DNA of 64,000 nt from NCBI GenBank assembly GCA_037952775.1, contig JBANAY010000003.1:10478001-10542000 (forward strand), given 5' to 3'. How positions within the stretch are numbered: the first letter of the stretch is position 1; every line of letters begins with the position of its first letter. This DNA is from Clonostachys chloroleuca (Eukaryota > Ascomycota > Sordariomycetes > Hypocreales > Bionectriaceae). The translations under genes were made by a program, and so were the position numbers. The notes beneath the pieces are model-generated. The model had not been told where the DNA came from and did no database searches. It was given only the letters and a program-made list of their open reading frames with translations. Shown here one piece after another: positions 21,405-32,571 of the stretch.

Positions 21405-22271
21405 CTAGGAGGTGGCGGCGGGAGCAGCAGGGGTAGCAGCAGCTGTAGCAGGGGCGGCAGCGGGAGCGGCTGGAGTCTCCTCCTTCTTCTCAGCGGTTTC
21501 CGGGGTCGGGGCGGCAGCGGGTGTCACAGCAGCAACTGACGTGCTTGTTAGCCAGGCTGAGCTTTCTTTTGGTACGCCTGCTTATGTATGAGCAGGCTAC
21601 GGTTTGTGCTTACCAGGAGCTGGGGTCTCGGTAACGGTAGGAGCAGCAGTGGGAGCGGCCTCAGCCTTGACCTCGGGGGTGGCAGCGGGAGCCTCGGTGG
21701 TGACGGGAGCAGCAGCTGGAGTGGGCTCAGGGGCGGTGGCTTCTTTCGAGTTAGATCAATGATCACCTCTAGGAGAGGGGGGCGAGGGGTAACACCGTTC
21801 ACTCCGCACTTATACAAGCCGGATTCTACAGCATTTCGGATTGAACGTACTAGCAGGAGCTGTAGCCGGTGCTGGGGCCTCTTCCTTCTTGGCTGTCTCT
21901 GGAGCAGCAGGCGAAGCGGCAGCAGCTACAGCAGCGGCAGCATCAGGAGCAGCGGCAGGTTCAGGGGCGGGGGCAGTCTCGGTGGGCTTGGCCTCGGGCT
22001 TGGTTTCTTCGACCTTGGAGTCTGCGGGCTTGGTCTCCTCAGTCTTGGTTGCTTCAGGCTTGGTCTCGGCAGGCTTGTCTTCCGCGGGCTTGGAGTCCTC
22101 AGGCTTGGAATCGGCGGGCTTGGACTCGGCAGGCTTTTCAAACTTCTTGGTGAAGGCGGCCTTGAGCTTGGCCTTCAGGTTGTGAAGAGCGTCGAGAGCT
22201 GGATCGGGACGGTTAGCTCGTGGAACTTGCTATTGCGTCGGCAGAGATATAGACTTACGAACACCAGGCAT
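21405..22271 (-). CDS. Small Ala/Pro/Lys/Glu-rich low-complexity protein
   Basis: Four exons on the minus strand: 22271-22259 (13 nt), 22198-21851, 21742-21614 and 21535-21405. The introns are 60, 108 and 78 bp, and every join keeps the frame, giving 206 residues. The start MPGVPLDALHNLKAKLKAA is an amphipathic basic helix. Next comes a run of about ten near-repeats of the type K-P-A-(E/D)-(S/T/D) (KPAESK, KPADSK, KPEDSK, KPAETK), then Ala/Pro/Glu-rich sequence to the end. There is no signal peptide or known domain. The composition suggests a disordered, highly expressed stress- or cell-periphery-type protein; that role is guesswork. No single long ORF covers it; I inferred the structure from splice signals. 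Confidence 0.72.
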
Positions 22272-23298
22272 CTTGGCGGTAGGATGTGAGAAGCTTCGAG
22301 GTTGGCAGGAGAGCTATCTGGAGATGGTGGTCAGTCTTGAGCTAGCGCTGGAGATCGATTGATAACAATTGGTAGGAGGGAATCAGGTGCTCCACAGATG
22401 TCGAGTGTAGGTTGTGAGATACAGGACAGAGGGTAGTAGCACGCACTTGTTAGGCTCGTCTTCGTGGAACGATGATACGATAGGGGTGAACAGAGATGGT
22501 AGAGGGATAGGAATAGAGGGTTGGGTGTCCAGCGTAGTATTAACTCAGGGACAAGACGCAAGATAACCATCCGACTAGGTTAAGCTGCAGGCCATCCGCG
22601 GCTAAAAGAGCACAAGGCGCAATGAGGTCTATGTAATTTCCAGGGCCTCGCTTGGAAATTTAGGGGCCACTGGAGCTAATGTAACCCCGTGATTTCCAGT
22701 GGGTGGGCGCATCGCTAGTATGTTGGCTCCCTCCCACCAAGAGCCCCGCGCTTTAATGAGAGCAGGGGCAGTGCGTCAGATCCAGTGGCTCGTAGATAAC
22801 CTTCATTAGGGACTTTGCAAATGCGAATATCGTTGAAGGAAGGAAAGCTAGCTATTCAGGCGGTGGAGCTACTCGCCGTAGGAATCCAGGACCCTCTCAC
22901 TTGAATGCGCTATGTAATCATGCAAGTCTTGAAGGTTCCAACCACATTTTCAGGGTCTACTCAGGAGGAGTCGGTGGCGCGATGACGACGGTGGATGACT
23001 GACTTGCGTTGGTAGCTTAGCCGTACCGCCACATTCCGATCTCTAGTTCCAACAACACTTGGCGATGCCAATTCAGGCAGGACTAATTTCGGAGATTGTT
23101 TGCTGAAGTTACGGCGATGGTATACAGTAATTTCTGTCTTTAGTCAGTGTAGTGCGGCACAGCGAAAGACGTAGCTCTCACTGTGACAAAAATGCCATCT
23201 TGCGGATTGCCTGGCCACTATTTTGATTAACGGTCTTACTTCTATTACTCATCAGCTATATAAGTAACTATTACAAGTTTTCAGACAGAAACAAGTCT
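22272..23298. other. Promoter of the Ala/Pro-rich gene and flank of the tRNA
   Basis: 22272-22620 is the probable leader and promoter of the small gene. The remaining sequence to 23258 has no frame worth reporting. At 23262-23298 begins a segment that recurs inverted beyond 24116. Confidence 0.4.
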
Positions 23299-23383
23299 GG
23301 CCACTTGGTCTAGTGGTATGATTCTCGCTTTGGGTTCTTATCTAGCTTGCGAGAGGTCCTGGGTTCAATTCCCAGAGTGGCCC
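23299..23383 (+). tRNA. tRNA-Pro (anticodon TGG) with short intron
   Basis: The acceptor arms GGCCACT (23299-23305) and AGTGGCC (23376-23382) pair perfectly. The D-arm reads TGGTCTAGTGGTATGA, the anticodon stem is CTCGC/GCGAG with loop TTTGGG, and the T-arm is CCTGGGTTCAATTCCCAG. The sequence matches the usual eukaryotic tRNA-Pro(TGG) pattern. An insert of about 13 bases (TTCTTATCTAGCT region) follows position 37, the normal place for a nuclear tRNA intron. Identical to the minus-strand copy at 24032-24116. Confidence 0.93.
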
Positions 23384-23521
23384 TTCTCTTTTATCATTTT
23401 TTCTAATTGCTTTTACCAATTGGTAGCAATCATACACAATTTCGCCTCGACGGAGCTTCGATGAGTTGATTTTTTTTGTGGGACTGTCTATCTTTAGGTG
23501 AGTACAATGATGAGGTATGTA

Positions 23522-23790
23522 TCAACACCGAACGAGGTCGTATTGGGATTCTGCCCGCAAACGCCTTTGACGATTCTTCGGGAAAAGTTGGAAGGACGGC
23601 AGGACGAAGAGGCACACTTCACCATCATTCGCAAGACCAGACGGTGGAAGCACCCACTGACTTCGCGGCAGCCAGATACAAGAGATTATTCGATGCCAGA
23701 CATCGACAGATCGAATTCGAGGAGAATCAATGGGTGCACCTTCGACTGCATCGTGGTGACGTGCCGGGAGGAATGAGCAGCCTCGTGTAT
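23522..23790 (+). mobile_element. Ty3/gypsy integrase C-terminal fragment, frameshifted
   Basis: Two plus-strand frames together resemble the end of a fungal Ty3/gypsy integrase. The first has STPNEVVLGFCPQTP, the usual TPNE-x-x-GF block after the catalytic core. Then, in another frame, AAARYKRLFDARHRQIEFE and WVHLRLHRGDVPGG follow, the GPY/F-type module with the LRLHRG signature. A frame change between about 23570 and 23660 and the absence of core, reverse transcriptase or LTRs make it a dead remnant. It sits between two inverted tRNA-Pro genes, a common neighbourhood for LTR elements. Confidence 0.68.
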
Positions 23791-24031
23791 TGGTTGAAGG
23801 GGACGATGGTGGCTGGCAATCTTTCGAGTTGGAAGCGAAAGTACTATAACCGCAACCAGTTGTCAGATGGAAAACCTACGATGCGAATTGTCTCTTATTT
23901 CAGCTGCTAATCTAAATAACTACTATAGGTGATCCAACCAACTGTGTATGCACTGTTCAGGCTTTGCTTACTAAAAAGTGAGTTTCAGTGCAAAAAAGTA
24001 ATTCTAACACCACTGGTGTATCAGATTAACC

Positions 24032-24116
24032 GGGCCACTCTGGGAATTGAACCCAGGACCTCTCGCAAGCTAGATAAGAACCCAAAGCGAGAATCATACC
24101 ACTAGACCAAGTGGCC
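24032..24116 (-). tRNA. tRNA-Pro (anticodon TGG) with short intron, inverted copy
   Basis: The reverse complement is identical to the plus-strand tRNA at 23299-23383 over all 85 bases, including the intron. About 36 bases of 5' flank are also shared, with a few transitions, whereas the 3' flanks differ. The duplicated unit therefore includes the upstream side of the tRNA gene. Both copies look functional. Confidence 0.93.
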
Positions 24117-25702
24117 AGTCTTGTTTCTGCCTGAAGACTTGTAATAGTCAATTATGCGGCAGAGGCAGAGGTGGCTTGCGGTTTTGCAGAGTGGGCAGGA
24201 ACCCGCAGGCTGGATCATATTTTAAGAAGAAATAATAATGGAGCAGTAACAAGACCTCGTTAGGAAATCTTTTTCAAGCCTGTCTACCTATATTATGTCT
24301 CTTCATTTAAATGCATTCACAAAGGATAGTATGAATGCCCTTTCAACAGTTGCGAAGCCGACCAGCGTATCGCCGAAACCGCTGTGAAGCTGACCTGGCT
24401 GTCTGCTTCCGCGACGAGCGATTGCTACAGGCATGATCTAGCTGTCTCTCGTCAAGACGAATGATCGCTGTGTTGCCGACTAGTGTGTCTGCCGTCAAGA
24501 GGAGTGGTCGCTGTGTTGCTCTGTAACGAGCGATTGCTACGGGCCTGACCTCTCTGTCGGCTGTTAAGATGAGCGATTAAGGCGTAGCCGGCCTAGTTGC
24601 CGTCTATAGTAAGAGTCATTCTGTAAAAAGCCGGCCCACTTATCTGCTGACGAGACTAGGCATTGGTGAACTATCTCTGTTTAACAAAACTAGCAGTAGT
24701 TTTCTGGGCTTCTGTCGAGTCTGATATTATCTGTTGGATACAGTCAACAAACACCAGTTCTGTTACTACCTGTTTGAGCTGTGTATTGAAGGTGGGCTAT
24801 CACCGCTTTCGTTACGGTGTTCACGCTCTCCTTCTCGTAAGTGATTTAGAAATAAATAAAGAAAAAGAGCAATGAAGTCCCATCGAGTGCACCAGGCATT
24901 AACAGCACTTTAACGCGTAATAAAACTTTATTTATGCCGGCTCGCAAAAAGCTCAATGCCTTCGATCCAATGTATTTAGAGGAAGCGGGTATTCAAGGAT
25001 ATTCATAGTGTGTGCTTTAGACACCTACTGGGTCAATGCAGACCTCCTTTTGTATTGATTTAGCTTTAATTCACCATGTGACTTTCAAATTCGTTATTGA
25101 GGAAACCGTGATAGTGTTCAAATCATATGTGACTCATATTTCCTGGAAGCCTTGCTTCGAAATGCGAACGTTGAAGGCATGTCCTGTCACATCTTACTCA
25201 TCTGTTGACCACGGCCAAGGTGTGTAAACCCGGAGAGATCTTACTTGACGGAACGCGATGAGCCTTTCTTCTATTATGCGCTCGCCGTACTCAACCTTGT
25301 TTCGCAATCGATTCATTACCTGCGGGAAAAGCGACAGGTACCAAGAAGATAGCCGAAGGTCGGGCTTATTTGAGAGGCCTTTCGAGAGCATCGAGCAAAG
25401 CATCATCTCGGAACCTACACAAAAACCAATGGAAAGCGAATTTGTAGGATGGACAAAATTGGAAGGTGATGGAAGATAGGGGTTTATTACTACCTAACTT
25501 AGACGAAAGCCCGTTGTTCTTCTAATGAAGTGATCGTCCACTCGCACAAAAATTTAACATACTTCGCACCCGATAAGCCTTGACGTTCCCATATTCTCTG
25601 ATTAATTGAACATCAGCGCAACCAACCAACCACGGCAACAGGTTCACATACTAGTTAAAGATGGGATGCTACCCAACTCCGACTAGACAATGCTACTACA
25701 AA
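24117..25702. other. Gene-poor accessory DNA
   Basis: Begins with the shared tRNA 5' flank (to about 24153) and includes the degenerate repeat block at 24380-24600. Short frames of 60-75 codons occur at 24663, 25036 and 25258 on the plus strand, but none has recognisable protein character. Confidence 0.45.
24380..24600. repeat. Degenerate interspersed direct repeats
   Basis: The unit CGAGCGATTGCTAC(A/G)GGC(A/C)TGA occurs twice (about 24414 and 24528). TCGCTGTGTTG occurs twice between them, and GCTGTC/GACGA blocks recur. The spacing is irregular. This looks like an old array or the remains of a non-autonomous element. Confidence 0.5.
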
Positions 25703-26257
25703 TCACAAATCAAGCTCACGCATTGTGTCGATTCCTCGTTGGACAGCCCAGTGTACTATGGCTTCAGCCTCCTCGTCATTGATCTGCTCTTCGCGCCGCT
25801 GTAAAGCCTTTTCAAACTCATCAAGAGTTTCACAACTGAGGCAATCTCCCCATGGGATAGGTCCCGGGCGAGGGGGGAGATCAACATCAAAGAAAAATGG
25901 CACCATATCTATATCTACCTTGCGGCGACTGACAACACAGTTAAATGTCAGCCTATTGTATAGATCTTGATAGGCGAGAGGATGTGTGTATCCGAAAGAC
26001 GCAGCGACAGACTGGATAATTGGCCAATAGTTGAGTTGTATAAGTTTTCTGCATACTTGGTATACTCTTTGGCCCATTTCTTGCATGCGAATTCTGGTCA
26101 ATTGAGCTGGATGCCACTGAATCCGATGAATATCGCCAAAGTATTCTGGCAGAGACCTTCCACCGAGTTTTGAGAGCGCATGGGCAGGGATAAATTCCAA
26201 CCATTTCTGGATTGAGGAATTGAAATTTTGTTTGTATGGATGACGACAGGGGGCAGA
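25703..26257 (-). CDS. Uncharacterised ORF, possible gene fragment
   Basis: An open minus-strand frame of about 185 codons, from just after a TAG (26258-26260) to the stop at 25703. It has no ATG near its beginning, so it is either an internal or last exon or a truncated gene. The sequence is protein-like: QKWLEFIPAHALSKLGGRS, then a helical part with MQEMGQRVYQVCRKLIQLNY, PFFFDVDLPPRPGPIPWGD and an acidic helical tail. I do not recognise the family. Confidence 0.35.
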   Translation of the reverse strand, partial: SAPCRHPYKQNFNSSIQKWLEFIPAHALSKLGGRSLPEYFGDIHRIQWHPAQLTRIRMQEMGQRVYQVCRKLIQLNYWPIIQSVAASFGYTHPLAYQDLYNRLTFNCVVSRRKVDIDMVPFFFDVDLPPRPGPIPWGDCLSCETLDEFEKALQRREEQINDEEAEAIVHWAVQRGIDTMRELDL

Positions 26258-27871
26258 CTAATCGGGTGTATCTACACTTCGAAGAGTGTAATCACCAAAT
26301 CTAGAGACATTGACAAAGACACTCGGACATCACGGTGCTTATTGTCAAATCTACGATTGATATTGTCGGATTATTGAGGGCACGACTTGGGATGAGTATT
26401 GCTATTGTCTGGTTTTTGCAAGATTCTTGAGCTATCCGTATGTAGGGTAGTCTCCTCTTTGATGCCTTCCGATTACCTTGCCTAGGCACCTAAGATTAAA
26501 CATATAGCGACACTGCCAATGAGGCTGCCTTCTAGATCCGTTTGTTTCTTATTATTGCATTCCTTGGCGGCAAACAGCGCCAAGTTCGTACTAAATCTCA
26601 AGCAATCTCGGTCTCTTTCCTATCTCGTTGTGGTTCTTTACTTGGGCAACATGTTGGAGACGTTGAGGACTCCAAGGCCAAGGCCATAAGCCAGCCGGCG
26701 ATAGCACTCCTGAATGCCGCAATGATAATGCTCTTCGCGGTAGGAGATCCTGTATTTGAGGAAATAACAGACTGGCACCGGGACCTCACATATAGGAGAT
26801 CATATCCTACACTTAATGAGCCTGAGGCTAAGCAGGAAGACCTTCTAGGCAGCGTGTACACACTAGATGATATGCATAGGGCTCTGAGCCTCCTTATTCT
26901 TTGCGATAATTGCTTCGATGAGAAGGGCAACTTCTTCCCACACTCTAAGCCGAAGGGGGTAACAGTTAATAGGAAGCTGGCTCGGACGCCGAGAACGAAC
27001 TGTGAATGCAGACGTTGATAGTGACATAGCTAGCGAGCTAGGGACCCAATGTGACATCACCAGCATGACGATATCGCAGAACCTCATGATTAGCAAGCGG
27101 ACACAGGCACTTGGTGCAGACCTATCAGCACCGACGACTTCCAATCATATGATGCCTCGGGTGAAAAGAAGGCTCGCGTGAAGTACCTAGAAAATATCGC
27201 TCCCGACCTATCTACCCTTACATCGGATACTATCATCGACTACTGGAGGAGATCGCACAGACCAGTAAACAATATGACTAGTGGTAGCAAGAAATCCGGA
27301 AACAAGTATCTTAATATGATGCGCTTACATCTGACAAGGCAATGGATATTATCATCATGGAGGCTGCCAATACACACGGGTAGACAGACTCCTACGTCGC
27401 TGAACGAACGAACACAATGGGCCTTCTGAACCTACTAGCCTACTCAAGTGAGTGACAGGAGAAATAAGATACCTAACGGAGGAGTGGTTATAAAAAGACT
27501 ACTTTCTAAAATGGATCAGAAATAGAGTGACAATATATACCGTATTGTCTCTCAAGTATGTAATATTGGTACTCAATAATGTGATAATACTGACCGCAGA
27601 CTCGACAATAAGTAGCTTAATGTCTAAGTATCTCGATTTCGATATCACCCGCTTACTACTGTACCAAGCCACCTTTCTCTTCTCCTCGAGTCCTCAACCA
27701 CCCAATCATTCTCCTGGGCTTGGTGATACAAAAAGCTGAGTGGCTCCACAGAAGGCAAGAGCCGTCAGTATCCGGCCGAAGATCTTCTTTGTGGAAAGTA
27801 CCTAAGCAAGAATATGCCCGAATGTAAACTACTGAGCCATTTCTGACACTTTTTTACGAGTAGACTCAAAG
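26258..27871. other. Accessory stretch with short decayed frames
   Basis: A plus frame at 26542-27018 contains a plausible segment (FEEITDWHRDLTYRRSYPT ... TLDDMHRALSLLILCDNC) and another at 27178-27429 follows, but neither has a start context, splice pattern or family I can name. Probably remnants. Confidence 0.35.
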
Positions 27872-28469
27872 ATGGGTTTCAGGATTCTTGGAAACCTCCG
27901 CACAGACTATATTCGCAACCTCCACCCGAAAATTTACGGGACGCCATTATCTCATAATGATGGTATCCTAGTAAGTTGGGATTTAGAGACGCTTTATTAC
28001 TAAAAGCTGGATGATGAGGGAGTTCGCTACGCTCCGGTTACCGAGTTAGATATTTCCTACATTGGATTCCGCGAAAGCCGCGATGGGATCAAATTCGGAT
28101 CGCCAGATCCTAACAAAGTTTACTCGGTTGCCCCGACTTTGAATGATCCTGGCGACCGAGGCATTAGTATGTTCAAACGGATCCGCAGTGATCACTTCAT
28201 TTCCGACGAGTACCACCGTACACAATGGTCTTAATTGCTATACGGAATACCATCCAGCAAGCCCACAGGCATTCCTGCTTGGAAAAAGTTCTTATGTCAA
28301 AGAGGCGGACCTACCTGCAGTGCTTCTACACAAACTAAGAGCTTTGTCGAAGCATAGCCGCACAAAGGAAGAGAATGACAACAACATTCTTCATAAGTTG
28401 TTCGTGGTCACTTGGGATTCCCAATTGAAAGAAGTGGCCAAATCCAGCCACAGGTTCAAGGAGCCGTAG
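27872..28469 (+). CDS. Candidate three-exon orphan gene
   Basis: Exons 27872-27970, 28007-28166 and 28258-28469 join in frame to 156 residues. Intron 1 has an exact GTAAGT donor and a TACTAAAAG branch/acceptor, but is only 36 bases. Intron 2 (91 bases) starts GTATGT and ends in CAG. The product begins MGFRILGNLRTDYIRNLHP, continues with YAPVTELDISYIGFRESRDG, and ends with a basic helical part (AVLLHKLRALSKHSRTKEE, KLFVVTWDSQLKEVAKSSH). I do not recognise it. Skipping intron 2 gives a 108-residue alternative ending at 28234. The very short intron and lack of a known relative keep confidence low. Confidence 0.38.
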
Positions 28470-29132
28470 CAGGATCAGTCTGCTGGTGTATTTATACTGT
28501 CAAAGGGAACAAAATGATAAGAGTTTGTGACAACCTACCTGGTAGCCTCCCACTTGGGAATTTATACCTTGCACCTCGCCCATTATCCTGTACAGACAAA
28601 GTACACGTAAAGTTTAACGATGCTTGTGTCTCCGTTTTCATTATGGACCTTGAAAACACCCTGGGCGCCTACCCGTCGCTTCAACTAGGCTTGGCAAATC
28701 CAGCGAATCAATCATAGAATATTAGTCGGTAAAATATCTCATCTTCAAAGTTTATTCCTTTCTCCTACTTTGGCTGGCTGCTGGCTGGATATAGAGGCTC
28801 GCAATGCAGTCTTTTAAATTTAAAAAGCTCGAATGGATGCGTCGTCCATGTCTTGATGATCAGGCTGTTATATCACCGCTTAACTTATTGACTTAACTTG
28901 ATATTACTTCTAAACTTGGTATGACTACTATACCATCGAAATTTTGTCCATAAGACTGGAAGAATGTCATTGATGGTACCTAATACTGCTTGTCGTTGTT
29001 ATTGTCGTTGTTACCTGGTCATACCATGATAGTCTTATCCTATTTGATATTGTTCATGGTACTGTTTGTGATATTGTTTCTTATATCGAATTGTATCCGC
29101 AGTATTGTTAAACTATATACACCAAAGGCCCG
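28470..29132. other. Intergenic stretch before TOK1 3' end
   Basis: A plus frame up to 28717 overlaps the end of the candidate gene and is probably fortuitous. The remainder is AT-rich and includes TTGTTATTGTCGTTGTT-type TTG repeats near 28993. No gene seen. Confidence 0.4.
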
Positions 29133-31589
29133 TCATTGCCTCAGCGGCGGTACACCCCTCCCATACCTCCTCGCAAGCTGATTGGGGCCTACCGGCCTCC
29201 TATTCAGCTGCCGCCTCCTCTCAGCGGAAAGGGACTCCCTGAGCCTACAAGTCAGGCGGTCCAGGATCCACTCACTCTCCTCCTGGCTGCCCATGAGAGG
29301 GCTCCGATGCCCGACCCAGGACCACTTCAGCTGGTCAGACTGATCCAAGGTGGGGACGGCGACTCCCTCGGCGCCCACGTCCCGAATCTTCTCCCTTCTG
29401 CGGCGCCGGCGACCCTTCCGTAGGTGAGCTACATGGTGTCGTACTGTGCCGTCCGGAGAAGGGTTCAGAGGGTTGGCGCGGGGTTTGCCGTGGCTCGAGG
29501 GGTCTCTCTCGTCCTCGCCTATGAGGCGGAGGTACCAGGCCCACTCCTCGAACGTGTATCTGCGAGGCTCTTTCCGCCGAAGATGGCGACTGATTACTTG
29601 GATCTCGGATATGAGCAGGAAATGGAAATCGGTGCCGGCGGGCAGATCCTGGAGAGGGTCGCGGAGACGGGAGAGCGAGCGCCTGACTTTGGAGGTAAAC
29701 GTGGAGCTGGCATAAGCTGGGTCATCTGGTTGGCCCTCGGCCTCGCCACATCCTTCAGTGTCTTTCTCAAGCGAAGAAGGATACATTCGGCCTCGCTTCA
29801 TCGCCTCGACTTGCTGGTCTGGAGATATTTCACCGGCTGATTCTAGATCGCTATGACCGTCGAAGTTGCCAGAGAGGTCATTACGAGGGTCCATGACCGG
29901 TTGGATGTAGTCCGGGAAGCATCGTCCGAGAGTCAGCCTATTCGCAGCGTACTTTAATTCGCCGAGGAACCGATCGTCTCCGGGGAGAATGGTGATGTTG
30001 CCCAAGCGGAGCGTGGCGTCGCGGACGAACTTAACGACAGTGTCTCCGGCATTTGAGATAAGAACGGTCATGGTGGGCAGGGTCAGAAGGGACCAGAAGA
30101 CAAAAAAGGACTTGCCTGCGTTGGACTCAGGAGTGTAGTCTCCATACCCTATCGTGGTGAAGGAAACGTAGCAAAAGTAGAAGCCATCAAAATAGCTCCA
30201 GCCCTGGTATCTCTCCTCACACTTGTGAAAAATCAGCGCCCCAACGAGCCACAGAACAAGCCAGGAGCCAGTAGATATTCCCATGGCTATCCACCGTCTT
30301 CGCACATGGGCCTGATCCTGGATCTTGCGCATAAGTTGGAACTCGGCCTTGCGCCTCTCATACTCGGAGCTGGGAATATTTTCCAGCTGGGTACTCTCCG
30401 TAGACGAAGGCGGGACAGACGGAGAAGTCGGGTCGCTCTCGCTGATGGGGTTGAGGATGAAATCGTCCCCCTTCAGGGTCATGCGTCGGACGGTCCGGCA
30501 GCGCTTCTTCTCTTCCATACGCGCCTCTACTCGGCGCCTGCCTCTTTCCAGAATCATGCTGCGGATAGAGGCAATGACAAGACCGAGACTGATGATGCCG
30601 ACGAGGGAATAAGGTATGAGAAGCGCCCGTCCGAGGCTCGTCGACGGACTAAGATCGCCGAAACCGACAGTGAATAGTGTCACATCAGCCCAGTACAGAG
30701 CATCAAGATAGCCCCATCCCTCGATTTTAGAGAATATGAGAGCACCTAGGAGAAGGTAGAGCAGGAACATAATTGTCTGCAGCATCAGCGTGCGCTGGCT
30801 CTTGGTCAAATTGAAGTCTTTGGGGTAGTAACCAGCCCGTGCGCCCAAGAAAGTCACCACCATGAACGAGGCGTTTAGGAAATAGAGGATGGCTGCCCAA
30901 GTACCGTACCAAAGGGCTTGAGACCAGATCATTTGGTCGGCGGGGAAGCCTAGGTTCTGATGAAGAGGCCCAGGCCCAGCGGCAAGCAGGGCAATGAGAA
31001 GGATGGCCGATATGTACCTAGTAAGACGTTTAGATAACCCCAACAAACTCCAGCCTGTCTTCGGCATATCCTTGGGGTCGAGCTCTTACCATCCAAGCAT
31101 TGTAATAGGCTGTGCTATCCCGAACCGAACTCGTCTGGCCATATTCAATAAGAGGAAGACATTGGCCACTAGGGCAAGAGCCAGCTGGATTGCATTGATT
31201 GCGAGAAGCCTTCGAGGCAACGAGTCAACATCCCATCCCGCGGGGAAGAAAGGTTGGGCGACGTGCACGGTACATACCATGGGGGATCGTTAATATATGT
31301 AGCTTTGCTGATGTCTTGTCCGGGAGCCAAGTGTTGCCTCCAAGGGACCACCAGAGCGCAGATACTGAATGCAGAGGCTACTGGCCCAAGGGTGCCTGCA
31401 ATCATGGGAAATGCCGACGACGCAAACCACCAGCGGCTAGGGGAGAAGGTTAGTTATTTAGAGCTATCAGACCTCAATCCGCTTGGCCATTTACCTTGGC
31501 ATAAGATGTGCCTCATCATTCTGGATACGATACTCTCTTGGCAAGCGACCATGGTCACCCAAATCTAGAGGCGGACTCTCGGCTTGCAT
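29133..31589 (-). CDS. TOK1: Outward-rectifier two-pore-domain K+ channel, TOK1 type
   Basis: Four exons (31589-31495, 31436-31278, 31209-31090, 31017-29133) with introns of 58, 68 and 72 bp give 752 residues. All phases agree, and the joins recreate family sequence (LMPSRWWFASSAFP, DPPWLLAINAIQLALAL, ITMLGWYISAILL). Both K+ selectivity filters are present: TVGFGD in the first pore and TIGYGD in the second. About eight membrane segments are expected, six before and between the first pore elements and two around the second, the fungal-specific TOK layout. The 330-residue cytosolic tail is charged, with RRRRRR-type basic clusters. The channel exports K+ across the plasma membrane on depolarisation. 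The start ATG at 31589 is chosen by family N-terminus style; the frame is open further upstream. Divergent from the hydrolase-like gene. Confidence 0.94.
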
Positions 31590-32571
31590 TGTTGACTGAA
31601 TAGAGACCCGGCGGAACAAGGATTCATTTCGGTGTGATATGATTATGCCAGCTGTAATTGCACGACATGCAAAATTGGGTGTAAAATTGCATCGTGGAGT
31701 GCCTATGGCAGATCGCACGAGAGGGGCAACACCAGCGACGAAAGTCCATGATAACACCTCCCTCTGAGGTCTGTCCAAGGATAGGTGAACTTACTTAGTC
31801 CCATGACCCCGAAAAGGATCGATTTGCACATGCCGGGCACAGGGAATGACGTCGGAACACGGCACATGAAGCAGGCCATGGAGCGATTTACCAAGGCGAT
31901 GGATTTGGCCACTCACTAGTGCCCTTAGTTGCCTAGTCAAGTTAGTTCCCTGGCGGGTGACAAAAACGTGGTAAATCAACGGCGGCTGAAGCTGCATTCC
32001 AACACGAGATCAGATAGTCTGTATGCCTAACAATAAGCCACGCAAATAGGCAAAACGCCACCCAATAGTTTATTACTTGCTCATTATGATACTTATCACT
32101 GAGCTCCTATAAGAAAAAGCTGAGTCACCAAATGACCTAAACCCGGCTTCTCCAGATTTTTGTGTCACCCTTTTTATGTCACCCTCTACCAGGATGCTGT
32201 TTGTTACTGCTTTGTAACGCTGATGATGCATGCAGTATCAATATAACAAGCGGCGCCTGCTCAGTAATAAGTATGTAAAACGAAATCTGTCATTGTAATT
32301 TAAACAGTATTTCTCAGATTTCTTTCTAATCATTTTTGGGAGTATTTTAGAATTACAACAAGGTGCATCCTTGAACATGCTCAAGATGCGGAAGGCCTAA
32401 GATCTGAGGTGTCTTCCAAAAATCATCTTAAATTACCATGGAGCTAGAACCGTCGCGCACCATCATCGTGCACATTTATGCTCAGCGCCAGCCGTTTCAT
32501 CAATGTACATAATTAATGTCGATGTGGTAATGAATGCTTGAGTCCTCGATTAAGCTGCCAGAAATAAGAGT
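31590..32571. promoter_or_regulatory. Divergent intergenic region, TOK1 / hydrolase-like gene
   Basis: 982 bp between two divergent start codons. Both promoters must lie here. The part next to the hydrolase gene is AT-rich (32080-32350), including a long T/A-rich tract near 32280-32360. No coding frame is convincing. Confidence 0.45.

Noticed and set aside
23476..23910. A 144-codon gene between the tRNAs
   Set aside because: The protein-like part is an integrase fragment that needs a frame change, and the remainder of the frame is unrelated; treated as a retroelement relic.
26542..27018. 158-codon plus-strand frame as a gene
   Set aside because: Contains a plausible segment but no start context, family or splicing logic; kept only as a note in the regional entry.
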